64,000 nucleotides of DNA, taken from the NCBI GenBank assembly GCA_903859715.1, contig CAIONS010000068.1, forward strand, positions 124,001 through 188,000, in the 5' to 3' direction. Positions 26,149 to 34,902 of the stretch are shown here, in pieces (within the stretch, counting starts at the first letter, position 1; each line of letters begins with the position of its first letter). Origin of the DNA: an uncultured Opitutia bacterium (GTDB lineage Bacteria > Verrucomicrobiota > Verrucomicrobiia > Opitutales > Opitutaceae). A model generated the notes under the pieces. It saw only the letters and a list, made by a program, of their open reading frames with translations, was not told the origin of the DNA and did not search any database. The position numbers were made by a program, and so were the translations under genes.

Positions 26149-27162
26149 ATGAATCAGAAGAAATTCGCCGTCACCCAGTTTGAAAACCGGAACGGCTCTA
26201 CGTCATGGCGAGTCGACGGACGCCTGCACGGCGTTCGTTTTCGGAAGAACTTCAAAACGCGGGAGTAAGCTGCCGCCGAAAAAGCCGCGCTGGAAATTAA
26301 GGCGCTGCAAACCGTCGCCGGCTTGCGCCAGATCGCGACAGCGTTGAACGAGGAGCAAGTGCGCGAAGCTGAGGCGCTGTTCCAGCGCGTAGAAAGCAAA
26401 TCGCGTCCGCTCTCCTTCTACGTCGATTTTGCCTTCGAGCATTACCGCGAACCCGAGCAGCAAAAATCTCTGGCCGACGCCATCGCCGCCTACGTTGCCG
26501 CGAAGGAACACGAATACGACCAGCAGCACATTTCCTATCCTCAGCTCAAGCGCATCACGTGGGACCTTCGCCGGCTGGAGAAACATTTCAAGGGCAAGAC
26601 CGTCGCGGAAATCACCGTGTCGGGACTGGTTGGTTTTCTGGAACGTCGCCGGCCCAGCATGAAGACCTTTAACAACCAGCGCGGCGTGCTGGGCACCTTC
26701 TTCAAATTCTGTTTCCACCGTGGCTGGGTCACGGAGAACCCCGTTCTAAAGGTGCCTCACTACCGCATCCGGCAACGGCGCGGCATGGCGCTCACCCTCA
26801 GCGCGACCCAAGCGCAGGATTTGATGGAGCATTTCGAGACGTTCGAGGGTGGACGGTGGGTGCCGTATTTCGCGCTCTGCCTGTTCGCTGGTATCCGCCC
26901 CGGCGTGCCAGACGGCGAAATCACCAAGCTCAAGCCGGAGGACGTGAACTTGGAAACCGGCCTGATTCACATCTCGGCCGATGTTTCGAAAGTCCGGGAG
27001 CCTCGGCGGGGCGCGTGGGAACAGGATTACGAAGCGATGCAGGCCGCGATGTTTTTAGGCCGGTGCCTTCGTTCGCGGAGATTTTGGGTTCGGTCGGCGA
27101 GTTCGAGAATCGTTTCAACAAACCGGCCCGGTGAGTCGTCGCGAGCGGTTTGGTTGCTGTGA
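26149..27162 (+). pseudogene. Degenerate tyrosine recombinase/integrase next to tRNA-Glu
   Basis: From the ATG at 26149 the first 39 codons encode an integrase-like N terminus (NRNGSTSWRVDGRLHGVRFR). An in-frame TAA at 26266 follows, and the reading continues in the same frame with the core-binding domain (ISYPQLKRITWDLRRLEKHF, NNQRGVLGTFFKFCFHRGWV). It then enters the catalytic domain, with the first active-site Arg in LCLFAGIRPG followed by EITKLKPEDVNLETG. After about 27000 homology is lost; the HxxR box and nucleophilic Tyr are missing. A TTG downstream of the nonsense codon would give only a truncated product. The gene is dead as an integrase. Confidence 0.85.
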
Positions 27163-27668
27163 AGGGGCGCAGTGGTTTTCAGGTCGAGCATCGGTGGGTG
27201 TCGCCGGAGCTCGCTGCGCACGAGAAGCTGCAATTGGTGCGCGGCGACCTGGTTCGGCTCGTTGACAAGAAACCAGCGGAAGTGTCGTCGATTGGGAAAG
27301 ACGGCAGGGTTTACTTTATGGGCGGCGAGGGCTTCGGGGCTTGGCCCGACCGAATCAAGAAAGTCGTTCGCCGCGGCGATCCCTCCAAGAGCGCCGCGCG
27401 TTTGAAAGTGGCCGCAAAGAACGAGGCGAGCCGGCGCTCGAAGCCGCGTGTCTGGTCACAGGCCCGGGCGACCGAATTGGAGAAATGGTTTGTCCCGACC
27501 TCCCTGAACGAGACCCAGGTTCAAGCCTTCGAAGAAGTGATTGATGATGCCACAGACGAACGGATGATTCAAAAGTTCATCACCGAGAACCCGGAGATCT
27601 TGGCCTCGCTTGTCGGAGGAATCCGCAATGGCCCCGCTGAGGTCGCCCCTTGCATTCCTTATTTTTGA
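27150..27668 (+). pseudogene. N-terminal fragment of a Shedu-like (DUF4263) protein
   Basis: 172 residues from a TTG at 27150. The end of the fragment has LNETQVQAFEEVIDDATDE then MIQKFITENPEILASLVGG, the helix that precedes the nuclease-like core in DUF4263/Shedu proteins. Immediately after LVGG (about position 27621) the frame runs into the reverse strand of a TPR gene and stops 16 residues later. The PD-(D/E)xK-type core is absent. The N-terminal part (DLVRLVDKKPAEVSSI) is not recognised. Shedu proteins are single-gene anti-phage defence factors; assignment of this fragment is moderate. It follows the dead integrase, fitting a decayed island. Confidence 0.5.
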
Positions 27669-28280
27669 CCGGCCCACGTAAGCGTGGCTGTAGTCGGGAT
27701 TCAGACGGATGGCTTCCCCGTAGTCCGCAAGAGCACCGTTGATGTCGCCTTTCTTGTTCCGGGCGATCGCCCGGTCGTTGAAGGCATGGGCGAACTGCGG
27801 GCTTAGCCTCAAGGCCTCGTTGTAATCGGCGATGCCGCCGTCGAAATCTCCAAGCGCGACCTTGTCGTTTCCGCGGTTGTTGTAGGCCCGCGCATCCCCG
27901 GGATTAAGCCGGATCGCCTCGCTCTCGTCCGCCACCCCGCCGCGGTAGTTGCCTTTGGCGTATTTGTAGTTTCCTCGGTTCAAATAGCCGATTGCTCCTT
28001 GGGGATTGAGCCGGATGGCCTCGTCCTCGTCCAGGATCGCTGCGTCAACCTCGCCCTTTCCGTTCTTGGCGGCACCGCGGTTGGTGAACGCGGAGGAATT
28101 GGTCGGGTCCAGCCGGATGGCCTCGGTGTAGTCGGCGATGGCCCCATCGAAGTCCCTGGCCCGGTATTTTCCGTCGCCTCGTTCGCGAAGATTGTCCGAC
28201 GTCTGCGCGTGTGCCGTGGGCGAGCCCAGCACGCAGATAACAAGGAGCGCGAGAACGGTCGGGCTGAGGGACGGTTTCAT
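27456..28280 (-). CDS. Exported TPR protein with a replaced C terminus
   Basis: 274 residues in frame. A signal peptide (MKPSLSPTVLALLVICVLG, then SPTAHAQ) is followed by about six TPR units of 34 residues with the repeated core GDFDGAIADYNEAIRLNP. Homology to TPR ends at GAIAD near position 27623. The remaining about 55 residues are simply antisense to the Shedu-like fragment and have no protein-like pattern. A deletion fused the 3' ends of two convergent genes; the frame stays open by chance to 27456. The TPR part might still fold. The ATG at 28280 is chosen for the signal peptide. Confidence 0.75.
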   Translation of the reverse strand: MKPSLSPTVLALLVICVLGSPTAHAQTSDNLRERGDGKYRARDFDGAIADYTEAIRLDPTNSSAFTNRGAAKNGKGEVDAAILDEDEAIRLNPQGAIGYLNRGNYKYAKGNYRGGVADESEAIRLNPGDARAYNNRGNDKVALGDFDGGIADYNEALRLSPQFAHAFNDRAIARNKKGDINGALADYGEAIRLNPDYSHAYVGRSKIRNARGDLSGAIADSSDKRGQDLRVLGDELLNHPFVCGIINHFFEGLNLGLVQGGRDKPFLQFGRPGL

Positions 28281-28653
28281 CGGGAAGCTGGAGACCCTAT
28301 TTATCACGAAGGTGCTCCAGACGACCCGCGCACGGCATTACGTCGGACATCATTTTTCCCTACGCTTGGCAGCCTCATCCAAATGCTTCGCGACGCTGGG
28401 TTTCTTGACTTCCAAGTGATGAATTTCGAAACGACCCCAAACGGCCAAGGCTGCGGCGGACGCTTCCCGGCTGATTCTTAACGTAGACTGAGGGAGCAAG
28501 TTCTGATTTGTCATCTGAGCCTGGAAGACATGAGACCCCATGGTCACCGGCCGATCGGGGTTGCTGCGCCGGGGCGCGCGAAACCTGGGACGCCGCACGG
28601 ATCACCACCCAGGATTCCAAGACCGGACAAAAGACACCCGAACAATTGCAGAC
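28281..28653. other. Intergenic gap without a supported gene
   Basis: 373 bases between divergent genes (TPR and membrane glycosyltransferase-like). Short frames exist on both strands, but none has a protein-like composition or start. It lies at the far edge of the accessory stretch. No repeat arm of the families seen elsewhere is evident. Confidence 0.5.
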
Positions 28654-30291
28654 ATGATTTTCCGATTGCTGAACTGGCTGGGTTTTACCGGCGACCGGCT
28701 TGCCTTTCCGGGCCTTGCCGACGCGAATGAAATCGAGGCGGACGTGCAGTTGGTCCCCCCGTCCAATCCGGACCGGCCGCCGCGCAAGGTGCGCCGGTCG
28801 GCCATCCTGGCGTTGATTGCCGCCGTCCTGATTTTCCTCACCCCGCTTGCTGCCTACCGGCCGGCGATTTTCCATTATTACGGTTTGCGTGACTCTTACT
28901 CCAATCTGCGTGAAGCGCACGAGGAACCCGGCAAGCTGATCCAGTTCTGCGCCTCCCATGCCCGGCCGATCTACGGCTGGCTGCTTGAAACCAGCCTGCG
29001 GCGCATCGACACGATCCGCCAGTTGCAATGGATCCGGATGCTGTCCGCCCTGCTGCTGGGAGCCATTTCGTTCGTGAGCTACCGGTTGCTGCGTCGGATC
29101 GGCTGGACGGTGGGATCGAGCCTGCTGCTCGCCCTGTGGCTCGGTCTGCTGCCCTCGGCCCAGGTGATTGCCGGCTGGGCGATCTGCTGGCCCTATGGCG
29201 TCGCGGCCCTGCTGGCGCTGGGGGCCTTTCCCCTCGCGGAAGCGGCGTTGGCCACCGGCCGGCTTACCGCCGGCAACGCCGGCAAGTTCGTTGCGTCGGT
29301 CGGATTGCTGGCGGCCAGCGCCCTCGTCTACCAGCCCAATGCGCTCTTTTATCTGGTGCCCCTGACCGCGGCCCTGATTGTCCGGCATGGTCCCCGCCAG
29401 CGGGACCAGGTCCGTTGGATGTTCCGGCATGTCGCGGTCGTGACGGCAGGTCTATCCCTGGCCTACGCCTTCATGCGGGTTTGTTACGGGCTCGGGGTGT
29501 TTCAACCCTCGGCGCGGATCGCCTTCGAGCAGCAATGGGCGGGCAAACTGTGGTGGTTTATCACCGAGCCGCTGCCCAATGCCCTCAGTCTGTTTGTGAT
29601 CAACGACAACCAGGGTCACGACCGGGCCGCCTATCTGGCCGGTGCACTCGCGGCCGGAGGCTTCCTTGTCGCCGGGGTCGTGCTGGAATGGCGGCATCGC
29701 GGCCGGTCTCGCGGCTTGGTCTGGCTGGCGGGCCTGATGGGTCTGCCGGTGTTCGCCTTTGCCATCAGTCTCCTGGCGGCGGAACGGTATGCCACCTATC
29801 GCACGATTTTTCCGCTGACAGGCGTGCTCCTGTGCTGGCTCATCGCCTCGTTGCGCCTGAGCTTCGGCCGATTGGGATCGAGGGTGAGGCGGACCGGGGC
29901 GCTCCTGCTCATGGGCATCGCACTGCTGGTGGCGCGGCACCGGACCTATGCTCTGCTGGCCGTGCCCCAAGGCAACGAATGGGCGCTCGTGCTCGACGGC
30001 GCGAAGAAGGTCCGGCTGGAGACAGGCCGCCCGAGTATCTTCCTGATCGAGCCGACGCCCGACGATATTTCCACCACCACGATCTATCACGATGAGTTCG
30101 GCTCGCTCTCCACGAACTCCGACTGGGTGCCCAAGGAAATGTTCAAACGCGCCATGCACGACCTGCATCCGCAGGTGCCCCGGCTTGACCAGCGGTACCG
30201 GTTTGCCTCCGGTCCGCGCCTGCCGGAGGCCGGGCGCTTTGACTTGGTCATCGACCTGCGCGAACTGGGAAACCTCCGAACGGAAAACTGA
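28654..30291 (+). CDS. Polytopic membrane protein, GT-C/GtrII-like
   Basis: 545 residues. After a short N-terminal cytoplasmic part there are about ten hydrophobic helices (first about residues 49-67, ILALIAAVLIFLTPLAAY). The first extracytoplasmic loop has DSYSNLREAHEEPG, with acidic residues placed as in GT-C glycosyltransferases. The C-terminal 110 residues are soluble. It most resembles the O-antigen GtrII-type glucosyltransferase group, but the match is by architecture and the assignment is tentative. The ATG at 28654 lies close to the first conserved helix. It is followed on the other strand by a MASE1 protein. Confidence 0.5.
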   Translation: MIFRLLNWLGFTGDRLAFPGLADANEIEADVQLVPPSNPDRPPRKVRRSAILALIAAVLIFLTPLAAYRPAIFHYYGLRDSYSNLREAHEEPGKLIQFCASHARPIYGWLLETSLRRIDTIRQLQWIRMLSALLLGAISFVSYRLLRRIGWTVGSSLLLALWLGLLPSAQVIAGWAICWPYGVAALLALGAFPLAEAALATGRLTAGNAGKFVASVGLLAASALVYQPNALFYLVPLTAALIVRHGPRQRDQVRWMFRHVAVVTAGLSLAYAFMRVCYGLGVFQPSARIAFEQQWAGKLWWFITEPLPNALSLFVINDNQGHDRAAYLAGALAAGGFLVAGVVLEWRHRGRSRGLVWLAGLMGLPVFAFAISLLAAERYATYRTIFPLTGVLLCWLIASLRLSFGRLGSRVRRTGALLLMGIALLVARHRTYALLAVPQGNEWALVLDGAKKVRLETGRPSIFLIEPTPDDISTTTIYHDEFGSLSTNSDWVPKEMFKRAMHDLHPQVPRLDQRYRFASGPRLPEAGRFDLVIDLRELGNLRTEN

Positions 30292-30362
30292 CGCCGCATC
30301 CGGCCGGCCGCAGGCCCGGAGTTTGTTGCAGGGAAACTGCCGCGGGCGGTGAAGGATGAAGC

Positions 30363-31505
30363 CTAAGCCACCGGCGGACGGCTTCCGCTGGGCGGGGGTT
30401 GCGGCAGCTGCTTCATCAGGACGGTGAGCGCCTCCTCGGAAATCCCGTGGCTGACGTTCACGTTGTAGCACTCGTGCAGGAAGGTTTCCACCGAGACCCA
30501 TTGGTCATTCCAGCGCACGCGTCCGGTCCAGGCACAGAACGTGACAAATTTTTCCAGCCGCTCCACCTGGCTGGCGGCGGCGCTCAGTTCGGAGATCAAC
30601 CGTTTCTGCTCATCTTCGGAGTGCCGCTGCTGCGCCAGGGCGGCGGAAAGAAAGAGCGCGGTCCCGAGGCACACGCCCATGAAGACATTCAGGTAAACCA
30701 TCTGGGCGCCCGTCCACGCACCCTGAAACGGACCGGCGTGGGCGACGACGGCGTCGAAGGCGAACAAGCCAAGCAGGGTGCCAGCGGTCACGGCCACTGA
30801 AGGGACAAAGCGAACCGAGGCCCAGACGAGCAGGGGAAATGCGAAGAAGAGCGCGACAGGAAGCGGCCAGCCGTGCGTGGCCCAGCGGCCGGGTCCGAAG
30901 GCGCCCAGGACAAGCGTGAGCGTCGCCAGCACGGCGAATTCGCGCCATTCCCGCGGGGTGTTCGCAGGGCGGGGCCAGCGGATCCAGGTCAGCACGGCGG
31001 GCGCGATCACAAACTGTGCGAAGATGTTCGAGGCGAACCAAGCCGCCGCGGTCGACCAAAATTGCCCCACTGGCAGATGGCCGGCCGACAGCAGCGCGAA
31101 CATGCCCAGGATCGCACTGAGCGGCTGCAGGATCAGGAGCTCGCCCGCCAGCAACTGAACGACGTCGTCGAGCCGGTCGAAGGCGATGCGCCGGCCGAGG
31201 CGGTCATGGAACCACCAGCCCGCCAGCGCGGCATCCAGGCTGTTGCCCGCCGCCATGATGAGCGAGGGACCCAGGGGCTGGCCACTGGCCAGCGTGGCCG
31301 CGAGCTCGCCGGCAAAAACGCCGGGCCAGACATTTTTGCCCCAAAGCAGCGAGGCGGTGAGGGACAACCCGGCGGGAACATAGAGCACCCAGGACACACC
31401 CGCGACCAGCGAGGACATCTGGATGCAGAATCTCCCGGCCGCAAAGTACGTCGCCGCGAGGACAACCCAGATCAAGAGCCAGCTTAAGGTGCTTCTCCGA
31501 TTCAT
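30363..31505 (-). CDS. MASE1-domain membrane protein
   Basis: 380 residues. Residues 1-290 form a MASE1 sensor module with about eight helices (LLIWVVLAATYFAAGRFCIQ, LSLTASLLWGKNVWPGVFAG, NSLDAALAGWWFHDRLGRR). A short coiled coil (residues about 295-325, SEDEQKRLISELSAAASQVE) leads to a small C-terminal region ending VLMKQLPQPPPSG. There is no GGDEF, EAL, kinase or phosphatase domain, so the usual output is lacking. It could sense a ligand and act through a partner. The start at 31505 begins the first helix; the open frame continues upstream, but that part is an antisense shadow of cstA. Confidence 0.8.
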   Translation of the reverse strand: MNRRSTLSWLLIWVVLAATYFAAGRFCIQMSSLVAGVSWVLYVPAGLSLTASLLWGKNVWPGVFAGELAATLASGQPLGPSLIMAAGNSLDAALAGWWFHDRLGRRIAFDRLDDVVQLLAGELLILQPLSAILGMFALLSAGHLPVGQFWSTAAAWFASNIFAQFVIAPAVLTWIRWPRPANTPREWREFAVLATLTLVLGAFGPGRWATHGWPLPVALFFAFPLLVWASVRFVPSVAVTAGTLLGLFAFDAVVAHAGPFQGAWTGAQMVYLNVFMGVCLGTALFLSAALAQQRHSEDEQKRLISELSAAASQVERLEKFVTFCAWTGRVRWNDQWVSVETFLHECYNVNVSHGISEEALTVLMKQLPQPPPSGSRPPVA

Positions 31506-31612
31506 CGGGCCTTCATTGGCTGTCTTCCCCGCGAGCGGCAACGCCAAACCAGATCTGCGGCCGTGGCGGCTTGCGGATACCGGATTTCCGAGCGTGGAGG
31601 CAGGGCTGGGAG

Positions 31613-31680
31613 GGTAGGGCGAGTTCTCCGAACGAGACGTTCGCGGACGGGTGCGGCAAGTTCGGAGAACTCGCCCTACC
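31613..31680. repeat. Perfect 21-bp inverted repeat (gtagggcgagttctccgaac)
   Basis: Arms at 31613-31633 and 31660-31680 are perfectly complementary. It lies between the divergent MASE1 and cstA genes, 80 bases before the cstA start. The outer word gtagggcg is shared with the repeat at 33856. A lone half (ttcgccctacctttt) is at 36302. Confidence 0.9.
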
Positions 31681-31760
31681 TTGATCAATCCGGCCATCCA
31701 TGCGCTTGCACCGGCTGCGGGATTTTCCCAGCGTTTCCGGCAACCCCGGTTCATTGCCCC

Positions 31761-33833
31761 ATGAATACTGCTGTTGCCACCCCAACTCCGTGGACCCGCC
31801 TCGTGGGCTGGTCCGCGGTCATTCTCCTCGGTACCGTCTCGATCGCCATGCTCGCGTGGGGCCGGGGCGAAACCGTCAGTGCGCTCTGGATGGTCGTTGC
31901 GGCCGTCTGCGTGTTTGCGGTGGCGTACCGGTTTCATTCGGCGTGGCTGATGGCGAAGGTGCTCACGCTCGACGAGCTGCGGGCCACGCCGGCGGTGGTG
32001 CATGAGGACGGCAAGGATTTCGTGAAGACGAACCGCTGGGTGGTCTTCGGCCATCATTTCGCCGCCATCGCAGGACCCGGCCCGCTGGTCGGGCCCGTGC
32101 TGGCGGCGCAGTTTGGTTTCCTGCCCGGGATGCTGTGGATCCTGGTCGGCGCCACGCTGGGCGGCGCGGTGCACGACTGCGTGATCATGTTCAGCTCTGT
32201 GCGCCGGCGGGGCAAGTCGCTCGGCCAGATGGTGACCGAGGAAGTCGGGCCGTTTGCCGGTTTCATTGCCCTCGTGAGCATCATCGCGATCATGATCATC
32301 CTGCTTGCCGTGCTGGCGCTGGTCGTGGTGAAGGCGCTCGCGGAAAGTCCGTGGGGTCTCTTCACCATCGCGGCGACGATGCCGATCGCCGTCGTCATGG
32401 GCCTGGCGATGCGCTCGGGTGGACACCGGTTGGGCTGGATCACCGGGTTCGGCGTCGTGGCGCTGCTGGCGGCGGTCTACGGCGGAAAATTCGTCGCCGG
32501 TTCTCCGCTCGAGAGCGTGCTGACGCTCAAGGGCACGACGCTGGCGTGGTGGATCATGGGCTACGGGCTGCTCGCCTCGATTCTCCCGGTCTGGTTGGTG
32601 CTAGCGCCGCGCGACTACCTGAGCACGTTCATGAAGATCGGCACGGTGGCGGCGCTGGGCGTGGCGATCATCATTCTTGCGCCGCACCTCAAGATGCCGG
32701 CGGTGACGAAGTTCATCGACGGCAGCGGCCCGGTGTTTGCGGGCCCGGTGTTTCCCTTCTGTTTCATCACCATCGCGTGCGCGGCGGTGTCGGGGTTTCA
32801 CTCGCTCATCTCCTCGGGCACGACGCCGAAGCTCATCACCCGCGAGAGCGACATCCGCGTCATCGGCTATGGCGCGATGATCACCGAGATGTGCGTGGGC
32901 ATCATGGCACTGATCGCGGCCTGCGCGATGGAGCCGGGCCAGTATTTCGCGATCAACATGAGCGGCGCGGCGGCGGATGTGACGGCCAGGATCACTTCGC
33001 TCGGGTTTCCGGTGACGCCCGCCGACATGGCGGACCTGGCCGCCAGCGTGGGTGAGAAAACGATGATCGGCCGCACCGGCGGGGCGCCGACCTTTGCCGT
33101 GGGCATGGCGCACATGTTTGCCGGCGTCGTCGGCAGCAAGGCGGCCCTCGCGCTCTGGTACCACTTTGCGATCATGTTCGAGGCGCTGTTCATTCTGACG
33201 ACGATCGACGCCGGCACGCGGGTGGGGCGCTTCCTCGTGCAGGATCTGCTCGGCCTCGCGTGGAAGCCGCTGGCGAACACGAAATCATTTGCCGGCAATA
33301 CCGTGGCCACGGCGCTCTTCGTCGCTGCGTGGGGCTGGTTTCTTTACCAGGGCGTGATTGATCCGCTCGGCGGCATCAACTCGCTCTGGCCGATCTTCGG
33401 CATCGCGAACCAGCTGCTGGCCGTGCTGGCGCTCGCGCTCGGCACGACAGTGCTGATCAAGATGGGCCGCACCCGCTATCTGTGGACGACACTGCTGCCG
33501 CTGGCGTGGCTGCTGGCGGTGACGATGACGGCGGGTTGGATGAAGATCTTCAGTGCCGACCCGCGGCTCGGATTTCTCGCGGCGGCGGATGGCTTGAAGA
33601 AAAAAATCGCGGCCGACGGTGGCACACCCCTGGCGCAAGTCACGGCCTGGCAGCACCAGCTCTTCAATAACCAGGTTAACGCGGCCGTGACCGGTATCTT
33701 TCTGGTGCTCGTGGCAGTCGTCGTGCTCACCTGCGCCCGCGTGTGGTGGCAGTTGCTGGCGGGCCGGCGCTTGCCTGACCTGCACGAGGAGCCGTATGTG
33801 CCGGTCGCGGCGGTGCGGCAGCCGGCGCAGTGA
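31761..33833 (+). CDS. cstA: Carbon starvation protein A, pyruvate/peptide transporter
   Basis: 690 residues with about 16-18 membrane helices, the full CstA length. Signature stretches are VFGHHFAAIAGPGPLVGPVL, GGAVHDCVIMFSSVRRRGKS, AVSGFHSLISSGTTPKLI and DAGTRVGRFLVQDLLG. CstA-family proteins import pyruvate or peptides under carbon limitation. The ATG at 31761 is chosen. The upstream gap carries a perfect inverted repeat and the downstream gap another, so both ends are flanked by hairpins. No second component or regulator is adjacent. Confidence 0.93.
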   Translation: MNTAVATPTPWTRLVGWSAVILLGTVSIAMLAWGRGETVSALWMVVAAVCVFAVAYRFHSAWLMAKVLTLDELRATPAVVHEDGKDFVKTNRWVVFGHHFAAIAGPGPLVGPVLAAQFGFLPGMLWILVGATLGGAVHDCVIMFSSVRRRGKSLGQMVTEEVGPFAGFIALVSIIAIMIILLAVLALVVVKALAESPWGLFTIAATMPIAVVMGLAMRSGGHRLGWITGFGVVALLAAVYGGKFVAGSPLESVLTLKGTTLAWWIMGYGLLASILPVWLVLAPRDYLSTFMKIGTVAALGVAIIILAPHLKMPAVTKFIDGSGPVFAGPVFPFCFITIACAAVSGFHSLISSGTTPKLITRESDIRVIGYGAMITEMCVGIMALIAACAMEPGQYFAINMSGAAADVTARITSLGFPVTPADMADLAASVGEKTMIGRTGGAPTFAVGMAHMFAGVVGSKAALALWYHFAIMFEALFILTTIDAGTRVGRFLVQDLLGLAWKPLANTKSFAGNTVATALFVAAWGWFLYQGVIDPLGGINSLWPIFGIANQLLAVLALALGTTVLIKMGRTRYLWTTLLPLAWLLAVTMTAGWMKIFSADPRLGFLAAADGLKKKIAADGGTPLAQVTAWQHQLFNNQVNAAVTGIFLVLVAVVVLTCARVWWQLLAGRRLPDLHEEPYVPVAAVRQPAQ

Positions 33834-33855
33834 ATTTCAGGGGGCTGTGTCCAGG

Positions 33856-33917
33856 GTAGGGCGGGTCTTTGACCCGCCTTTTTGACGTGTTGAAGGCGGG
33901 TCAAAGACCCGCCCTAC
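33856..33917. repeat. Perfect 25-bp inverted repeat whose arms are themselves palindromic
   Basis: Arms at 33856-33880 and 33893-33917 pair perfectly over 25 bases, with a 12-base spacer. Each arm holds the small palindrome gcgggtctttgacccgc, so the element can form either one long hairpin or a cruciform of smaller ones. It lies after cstA. Confidence 0.92.
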
Positions 33918-33938
33918 TTATTTTCGAACCATCTTCCC

Positions 33939-34697
33939 ATGAGCGCCACTTTGCCGAACCTGATTTCCGACCAGAACCGAAAGCAATTTCAGGACGAAGG
34001 CTTCTTTGTCCTTCCGAGCGTCGTGCCATCGGAGCATCTGGCGCTGATGCGCGAGGTCTGCGGGCAGTTTATTGCGGCGTATGACGCCGAGATGGAAGCG
34101 GCAGGTGAGACGCACCAAGGGATCAACATCAAGGGCAGCCGTTACTTCATTGCCAACCGGCACAAAGGTACGCGGCTGACCGAATTCATTTACAGCGACC
34201 TCATGGCAGAAATCTGCCGCGTCACGCTGGGCGACAACGCCTACCTTTTCTGGGAGCAGTTTGTCGTGAAGGGCCCGGAGAAAGGCTCGAAGTTCAGCTG
34301 GCACCAGGATTCCGCGTATGTCGGCACGCCTCACCGGCCGTACATCACCTGCTGGGTGACGCTCGATGACGTGAGCGAGGCGAACGGCACGGTGTACCTG
34401 CTGCCGTATTCACGCGCCGGTTCCCGCGAGCTTTTCCCACACAAACAGAACGACGAAAGCCACGATCTCGAAGGCTATTTTGGGCCCGATCCGGGCGATC
34501 CGGTCCTCGTGCCGGCCGGGAGCATCGCGGTGTTTTCGAGCACAGTGCTGCACCGCAGCGGATTCAACCGGACGCCCAACTGGCGTCGCGTGTACCTCCC
34601 GCAATATTCCGCCGAGCCACTGCGCCGTCCGGACGGCAAGCTGGCCGCGTTCGCCGAGCCATTTTTGGTGAACGGGGTGCGGCGGGATGGGGTGTGA
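33939..34697 (+). CDS. Phytanoyl-CoA dioxygenase (PhyH) family protein
   Basis: 252 residues of an Fe(II)/2-oxoglutarate-dependent oxygenase fold. The HxD is in FSWHQDSAYVGTPHRPYITC, and the distal His with the 2-oxoglutarate Arg is in VLHRSGFNRTPNWRRVYLPQ. It is distinct from the PhyH protein at 14765 (different spacing and flanks). The substrate is unknown; related bacterial proteins hydroxylate small metabolites. The ATG at 33939 follows the palindrome by 21 bases. Confidence 0.85.
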   Translation: MSATLPNLISDQNRKQFQDEGFFVLPSVVPSEHLALMREVCGQFIAAYDAEMEAAGETHQGINIKGSRYFIANRHKGTRLTEFIYSDLMAEICRVTLGDNAYLFWEQFVVKGPEKGSKFSWHQDSAYVGTPHRPYITCWVTLDDVSEANGTVYLLPYSRAGSRELFPHKQNDESHDLEGYFGPDPGDPVLVPAGSIAVFSSTVLHRSGFNRTPNWRRVYLPQYSAEPLRRPDGKLAAFAEPFLVNGVRRDGV

Positions 34698-34699
34698 AA

Positions 34700-34831
34700 G
34701 GTGGAGCGCATTGCCCTCAATGCGCTTTTATGGACATGCGGCACCCTCGCCGCGTTGAGCGGTCCAGTCCGCGGCGAGGGCGCCGCGGCTCCAAGTCACG
34801 GATCAACGCATTGGGGGCAATGCGTTCCACC
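34700..34831. repeat. Inverted repeat (ggaacgcattgcccccaatg family)
   Basis: Arms at 34700-34724 and 34807-34831 pair at 23 of 25 positions. Each arm carries the near-palindrome gcattgccctcaatgc. It lies between convergent genes, right before the terminator of the phosphofructokinase gene. A short relative (aacgcgttgagggcaacgcg) is at 25187. Confidence 0.85.
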
Positions 34832-34845
34832 ATCGAACACGGATA

Positions 34846-34876
34846 ATAAAAAAGGCCGGTCCCGAAGGACCGGCCT
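34846..34876 (-). terminator. Rho-independent terminator of the phosphofructokinase gene
   Basis: On the minus strand, the perfect 10-base stem aggccggtcc / ggaccggcct with a ttcg loop is followed by six T residues. It lies 26 bases after the stop. Confidence 0.95.
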
Positions 34877-34902
34877 GAAAGCTGATGAATCGCGTTCGCG
34901 AT

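Noticed and set aside
28350..28598. Small minus-strand frame in the gap before the GtrII-like gene
   Set aside because: No start signal, no protein-like pattern, and overlap with the likely promoter region.
25963..28600. attL/attR pair flanking the island
   Set aside because: I compared the tRNA-Glu 3' end with the downstream DNA and saw no second copy, so no attachment site is annotated beyond the tRNA itself.
31506..32426. N-terminal extension of the MASE1 frame
   Set aside because: It runs through an intergenic repeat and the antisense of cstA; the first membrane helix starts at 31505.
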